DNA of 35,280 bases. Source: Candidatus Fredericiella danica (GTDB taxonomy: Bacteria > Chloroflexota > Anaerolineae > Caldilineales > Caldilineaceae). The DNA lies in contig JADJPH010000037.1 of assembly GCA_016713335.1 (NCBI GenBank), positions 32,501-67,780 on the forward strand, written 5' to 3'. The position numbers and the translations under genes were made by a program. Below the pieces are notes generated by a model. That model had not been told where the DNA came from, did no database searches, and saw only the letters and a program-made list of their open reading frames with translations. Positions within the stretch are counted from its first letter, which is position 1. Each line of letters begins with the position of its first letter. Positions 30,746 through 35,280 of the stretch are shown piece by piece.

Positions 30746-33700
30746 CCATCACGAACACACGCTTCACCGGCAACTCGGCGATGGGGTACGGTGGCGGTGC
30801 ACAAGCTGCCAGTGGTGTTCTACACTGCGACCCTGCTCAACGTCACCTTCGAAAACAACAGCGCCATTTCCACGACGGTTGGCTTTAGCCGTGAGTTCGG
30901 CTCCGGTGGTGGCTTCTATGCGGGGGGGTCATTGGTCATGACCGGCACGGACTTCGTCTCTAACACCGCGCGGATTTACGGCGGTGGCGCGTTGGTATAC
31001 TCGATCTTGGTGGCGAGCGACGGTCGCATTGAGAATAACGCAGCCGGCGTTTCTGGCGGTGGGCTGTGGGTGCGTGCGGCGTTGGACCTGTCCGAGATAC
31101 AGTTAATCCGCAACAGCGCCGGTCTGGGCGGGGCGGTGCATTTCGCCAAAAACATAAGCACCCTGCGTGGATATCCCAACCGGATCGTCAATTCGGTGAT
31201 TGTCGCCAACAGCGCCATCACCAACGGTGCGGCGTTGAACCTGTTTAATCCGATTATCGCCTACGACGGGCGTAGTTATGGTGGCACCGTGGAGATCCTT
31301 TACACCACCATCGCCAGTCCCACGGTGGGTGGGGTGCCGGCAATCTTCATGGCCGAGCCCTACAGCAATACGGCCACCATCCATATGACCGACTCGATCG
31401 TCTCCAATTACGCCGCCGGCATCAGCCAGACCCAGAGCGTGAGCGTGGTGACCACGTCGGACTACAACCTCTTCTACAGGGCGCCGGTGGCGGAAGGCAT
31501 CATCACCGGCAGCCATTCGATCACCGATGCGAACCCGGTCTTTGTCAACCCCGCGGGCGGCAACTATACCCTGCGGCCGTGGAGCCCCGCAGCCGATAGC
31601 GGCGTCGATGTGGGCATCTACACCGACATCAATGGCGTAACGCGTCCCCAACCAACGGGGGGATCCGGCTACAGCATGGGCGCCTATGAAATCGCCTGGG
31701 GACCAAAGCCACCGACCCTGGCGGTTGCCCGCGACGGCAACGGCGCCGGTGGGGTGACGAGCAACCCGGTGGGCATCGACTGCGGTGAGAACTGCTCCTA
31801 TGAATTCGCGTCCAGTACCGTGGTCACGCTCACCGCAACGCCGCTGATCAGTTCCACTCTCACCGGGTGGAGCGGCGATGTGAGTGATTCAAGCAACCCG
31901 CTCACGTTGACGCTGACCGCGGACACTGCGGTGACCGCCACCTTTGCCATCAGGACCTTTGTCATCACCCCCACGACCGGCGCTAACGGCGGCATCACGC
32001 CGAATACTTCGCAGACGGTGAACTACGGCGACGAACGGGTCTTTACCATCACCCCCAATGTGGATTATCACATCGCAGATGTGGTGGTGGATGGCGTCTC
32101 GGTGGGCTCGGTGGATGTCTACACATTTACGGCCGTCAGCGCCAACCACACCATCTCTGCCACCTTCGCGGTCACCGGACGCCCGCTGACGGCGCACAAG
32201 GACGGGAATGGCGCAGGCACCGTCACGAGCGACCCGGCGGGTCTGGATTGTGGCGCCACCTGTACGGCGGAGTTCCTCCCGAATTCCGTGGTCACCGTCA
32301 CGGCGACGCCGTTGATCAGTTCCACCTTCACCGGTTGGAGCGGCGACGCCAGTGGCGCCACGAACCCATTGGTTGTGACGATGAATGTCACGAAGGCGAT
32401 CACCGCCACCTTTACGATGAAGACTTTCGTCATCACGCCCACGGCAGGCGCCAACGGCAGCATCACGCCGAATACGGCGCAGACGGTGAACTATGGCGCA
32501 GACCAGGTCTTCACGATTGCCGCAGAGCCGCACTACCACATCCTTGACGTGGCGGCGGACGGCGTCTCAGTGGGGGTGGTCAGCGCCTACACCTTCACCA
32601 ACGTGACGGCGAACCACATCCTCACGGCGAGTTTCGCCATCGACATGCACACGCTCGCCGTGGCGAAGGATGGCACGGGTGATGGCAGCACTGCGCTAGA
32701 TCCCACGGGTGGCAACTATGCCTACGGGACGGTAGTGACGGTGACGGCGACGCCGCTGATCAGTTCGACCTTCAGCGGGTGGAGTGGCGACGCCGGCGGT
32801 GCGACAAGTCCGGTCACCGTCACGATGAGCGCCAACAAGGCCGTGACGGCGACCTTCGCCATCAAGACCTTTGTGATTACACCGACGGCGGAAGCTCACG
32901 GCAGCCTGTCGCCGAACTCGCCCCAGACGGTCACCTATGGGGCGGATCAGGTCTTTAATGTGTTCGCCGCCGCCCATTATCACGTTGCAGACGTCTTTGT
33001 GGACGGGCTGTCGGTGGGCGTGGTCGATGCCTACACCTTCACCAACGTGATCGCGGATCATGCGATCTCGGCGACCTTTGCCATTGACACGCACGCGCTC
33101 ACCCTGGCCAAGAGCGGCACGGGTGACGGGACTGTGGCAAGCGACCCACCAGCCGGCAGCTTTGACTACGGGACGGTGGTGACGGTGACCGCGACGCCGC
33201 TGATCAGTTCCACCTTCACGGCGTGGAGTGGCGACGCCAGCGGGACGGTTAATCCGATCACCGTGACGATGGATGCCAACAAACAGGTGACGGCGACCTT
33301 CACCGTCAAGACCTTTGTGATCACACCGACCGCGGGTGCGGACGGCAGCATCACGCCGAGTACGCCGCAGACGGTAATCTACGGGGATCGCAAGGCTTTC
33401 CAGATTGCCCCCAACGCCCATTACCACACCATCGATGTGGCAACCGATGGCGCGTCCATCGGCGTGGTCGATGCCTATACCTTCACAGATATCGTGGCTG
33501 ACCATACAATCTCGGCTACCTTCAGCGTCGATACGGCCGACCTGGTGATGGCGAAGTCGGTGGAGCCGGCGAGCGCCACGGCGGGCAGCGCGATTACGTA
33601 CACGCTGAACTTTAGCAACCAGGGCAACTGGACGGCATTGGCGGTGGTGATCTCGGACATCATCCCCTACGCCGAAGTCACGGACCTGGCGTTTGCGGCC

Positions 33701-35280
33701 AGTGATCCCGCGATTATCGACAGCCTCGTCACACCGCCCTACAATTGGCAGTTGGCAGCATTGCCCGCCGGTGGGAACGCCTCGATCACGGTCACGGGCC
33801 GGCTCACCGATTACTTGCCCACCGGGCTGATCTTTACCAACACGGCCGTGATCACGTCGACGACCGTGGAAGTCGACCCGGCCAGCAACACCAGTAGCGC
33901 CGCCTTCACGGTCTTGTGTCCCGCCGTCTACGTGGTCAACACCACGGCGGATGCGGGTCCCGGCTCATTGCGGCAGGCGCTTGCCGACGTCTGTGCAGGG
34001 GGCGAAGTCATCTTTGCCCCGGCGCTGACCTCTGGTGGCGCAGTGACGATCACCCTCACCAGCGCCCAATTGGGTGTCACCAGGAACGTCACGATCACCG
34101 GTCCAGGCGCAAAGCTAGTGACCGTCAGCGGGGACGGTGTCAGCCGCGTGTTCACTGTCAATGCGGGGGTGGCGGCGGCAATGACTGGCCTGGCCATCCA
34201 AAATGGCTACGCAGGTCGCGGGGGCGGTCTGTACAATCTGGGTGCGCTGACCCTGTCGGAGATGATCTTCGCCGAAAACGCCGCGACGAGTTACGGCGGC
34301 GGCATCTACAGCGAAGGCGTCTTGACGCTGACGAACGGGATGGTCACGAACAACACGGCCGATGACTCCGGCGGTGGGATCTTCAACACGGTAGGGCTGC
34401 TCGTGGTCAAGCAGAGCACCATCGCCGGTAACCGCGCCGTGGCCAGCGGGGCGGCCTTTACAATAGTCTGGGGACCGCGCTCGCCATCGCCGACAGCACC
34501 TTCAACGGCAACCTGGCGCAGTCCGGGGAGTGTAGGCGGCGGCGCGCTCTTCAATGCAGGACCCGCCACGATCGCCAACAGCACCTTTGCCGGCAACCAG
34601 GCCACGGCAACCGGCGGCGCGATCTACAACACCCGGCACGTACTCACGTTGACGCAGAGCAGTCTCGTGGGCAATGCCGCGACCATTGACGGCGGTGGGA
34701 TTTATAACACCGACACCGGCACCTTGAGTTTCGGCAACACCATTGTCGCCAACAGTAGTGTCGGCGGCGACTGTGTGAACCTGGGGGTGATCGCTGAGAA
34801 TATCGGCAATCTGGTGGAAGACGGCACGTGCAGTCCGGCCTTGACCGGCGACGAAGGATCGGGCGCGTTGGGCGACTACGGTGGTCCCACCTGGACTGCA
34901 CCGCTGTTGCCGGGCAGCAAGGCGATTGATGCGGGCGACGCCACGGTGTGTCTGGCCACGGACCAGCGTGGGGTCACGCGGCCGGCGGCGAGTTGTGACA
35001 TCGGTGCGTTCGAGTCGCAAGGCTTCACGCTGACGCTGGCGGGCGGCGACAACCAGCAGATGTGGGTCCTGGGCACCTTCGCCACCCCCGATTACGGTCA
35101 CGGTGGCGGGGCACCACTGGCAAGGCCAGGCGGAGCCGATTGTGGGTGGGCAGGTGGACTTCCTTTCCCCCGGCGAGCCGAACCCCGGCACCACCGGAGC
35201 GCCAACAGTGACGGTTGTCGTTGCCAGCGCAGACGTGGCGCTGGCGGTGGGGGCCAACAAGATTGGCGGGAGCTACGGGT
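30746..35280 (+). CDS. Second beta-helix surface protein, long continuing frame (runs off the window): InlB-type repeats, DUF11, second beta-helix, choice-of-anchor Q
   Basis: One plus-strand frame (codons starting at 30746+3n) is open without a stop to the end of the window, over 1500 codons. From about 30830 it reads 'ATLLNVTFENNSAISTTVGF' and more beta-helix turns. A first 'DANPVFVNPAGGNYTLRPWS' end segment follows (about 31530), then four tandem ~150-residue units of Listeria-Bacteroides/InlB-B-type repeats ('VVTVTATPLISSTFTGWSGD', 'TFVITPTAGANGSITPNT', 'ANHTISATFA'). Next come a DUF11-like domain ('VMAKSVEPASATAGSAITYT', 33550-33910), a second beta-helix ('VVNTTADAGPGSLRQALADV' on) and 'GDYGGPTWTAPLLPGSKAID'. 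Two short off-frame patches do not create stops: 34459-34528 (true reading 'YNSLGTALAIADSTFNGN') and after about 35087 (true reading 'PITVTVAGHHWQGQAEPIVG'). The C-terminus is outside the window. Probably a very large extracellular adhesin. Confidence 0.8.
31720..33530 (+). repeat. Four in-frame tandem repeats of 444-468 bp
   Basis: The block CCG(C/T)TGATCAGTTCC recurs at 31841, 32309, 32753 and 33197, giving periods of 468, 444 and 444 bases, all multiples of three. Each unit encodes a 'TATPLISST(F/L)(T/S)(G/A)WSGD' half and a 'KTFVITPTAGA.GSITP' half. Nucleotide similarity between units is high, consistent with recent duplication or gene conversion. Confidence 0.88.

Noticed and set aside
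31889..33505. Two long minus-strand open frames rich in Gly, Arg and Asp
   Set aside because: They are antisense to the InlB-type repeats and show the same 444-bp periodicity, so they only mirror the sense repeats.

Overview
The window looks like chromosomal DNA of a GC-rich, filament-type Chloroflexota bacterium (Caldilineae/Anaerolineae-like). This is inferred from gene content only: secreted proteins with long Pro/Thr 'TPTxTPT' linkers, a DUF3048 lipoprotein, Uma2 nuclease, STAND ATPase with WD40 repeats, large beta-helix surface proteins ending in an '(I/L)F(L/M)Pxxx(R/D)'-type tail, and intergenic arrays of short G-rich and CGCAAAGACGC-type repeats. No rRNA, tRNA, CRISPR array or transposase was seen.

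Layout. (1) 1-3318, minus: one conflict-type gene in pieces: effector-associated-like domain, nSTAND1 ATPase, coiled coil, membrane helix, WD40 propeller. It runs off the left edge. (2) 3448-5718: intact family 3 beta-glucosidase, followed by a CGCAAAGACGC repeat cluster with a large hairpin. (3) 6105-11499, plus: a tight operon of an SF1 (UvrD-like) helicase with an apparent RelE/ParE-like N-terminal domain, a Uma2 nuclease, MtaB-type tRNA methylthiotransferase (frameshifted) and a small zinc-ribbon membrane protein. (4) 11519-12222: a G-rich hairpin repeat array ahead of pheS (12304-13338); pheT is not adjacent. (5) 13753-16130: a long TspO/MBR-type membrane protein and a CrtI-type carotenoid desaturase. 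(6) 24473-16264, minus: histidine kinase, NarL-type response regulator, DUF3048 lipoprotein, a LysM protein with a duplicated C-terminal module, and a small hypothetical protein. A stand-alone degenerate receiver gene lies on the plus strand between kinase and regulator. (7) 24794-35280, plus: two paralogous, very large secreted beta-helix proteins; the second runs off the right edge and carries four tandem ~444-468 bp repeats.

A striking property is the number of reading-frame breaks. I reconstructed more than twenty by matching both sides to the same protein family. Most are explained by loss (a few by gain) of one base in a short homopolymer. They fall in the STAND gene, mtaB, the response regulator, the kinase and both adhesins, while GH3, helicase, Uma2, pheS, TspO-like, crtI, LysM and DUF3048 genes are clean. 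Unpolished long-read sequence, relaxed selection, or both could cause this.

The best candidates for something new are the RelE-like/helicase fusion paired with Uma2, the pseudo-receiver nested inside a two-component locus, the duplicated LysM-linked module, and the hairpin array upstream of pheS.
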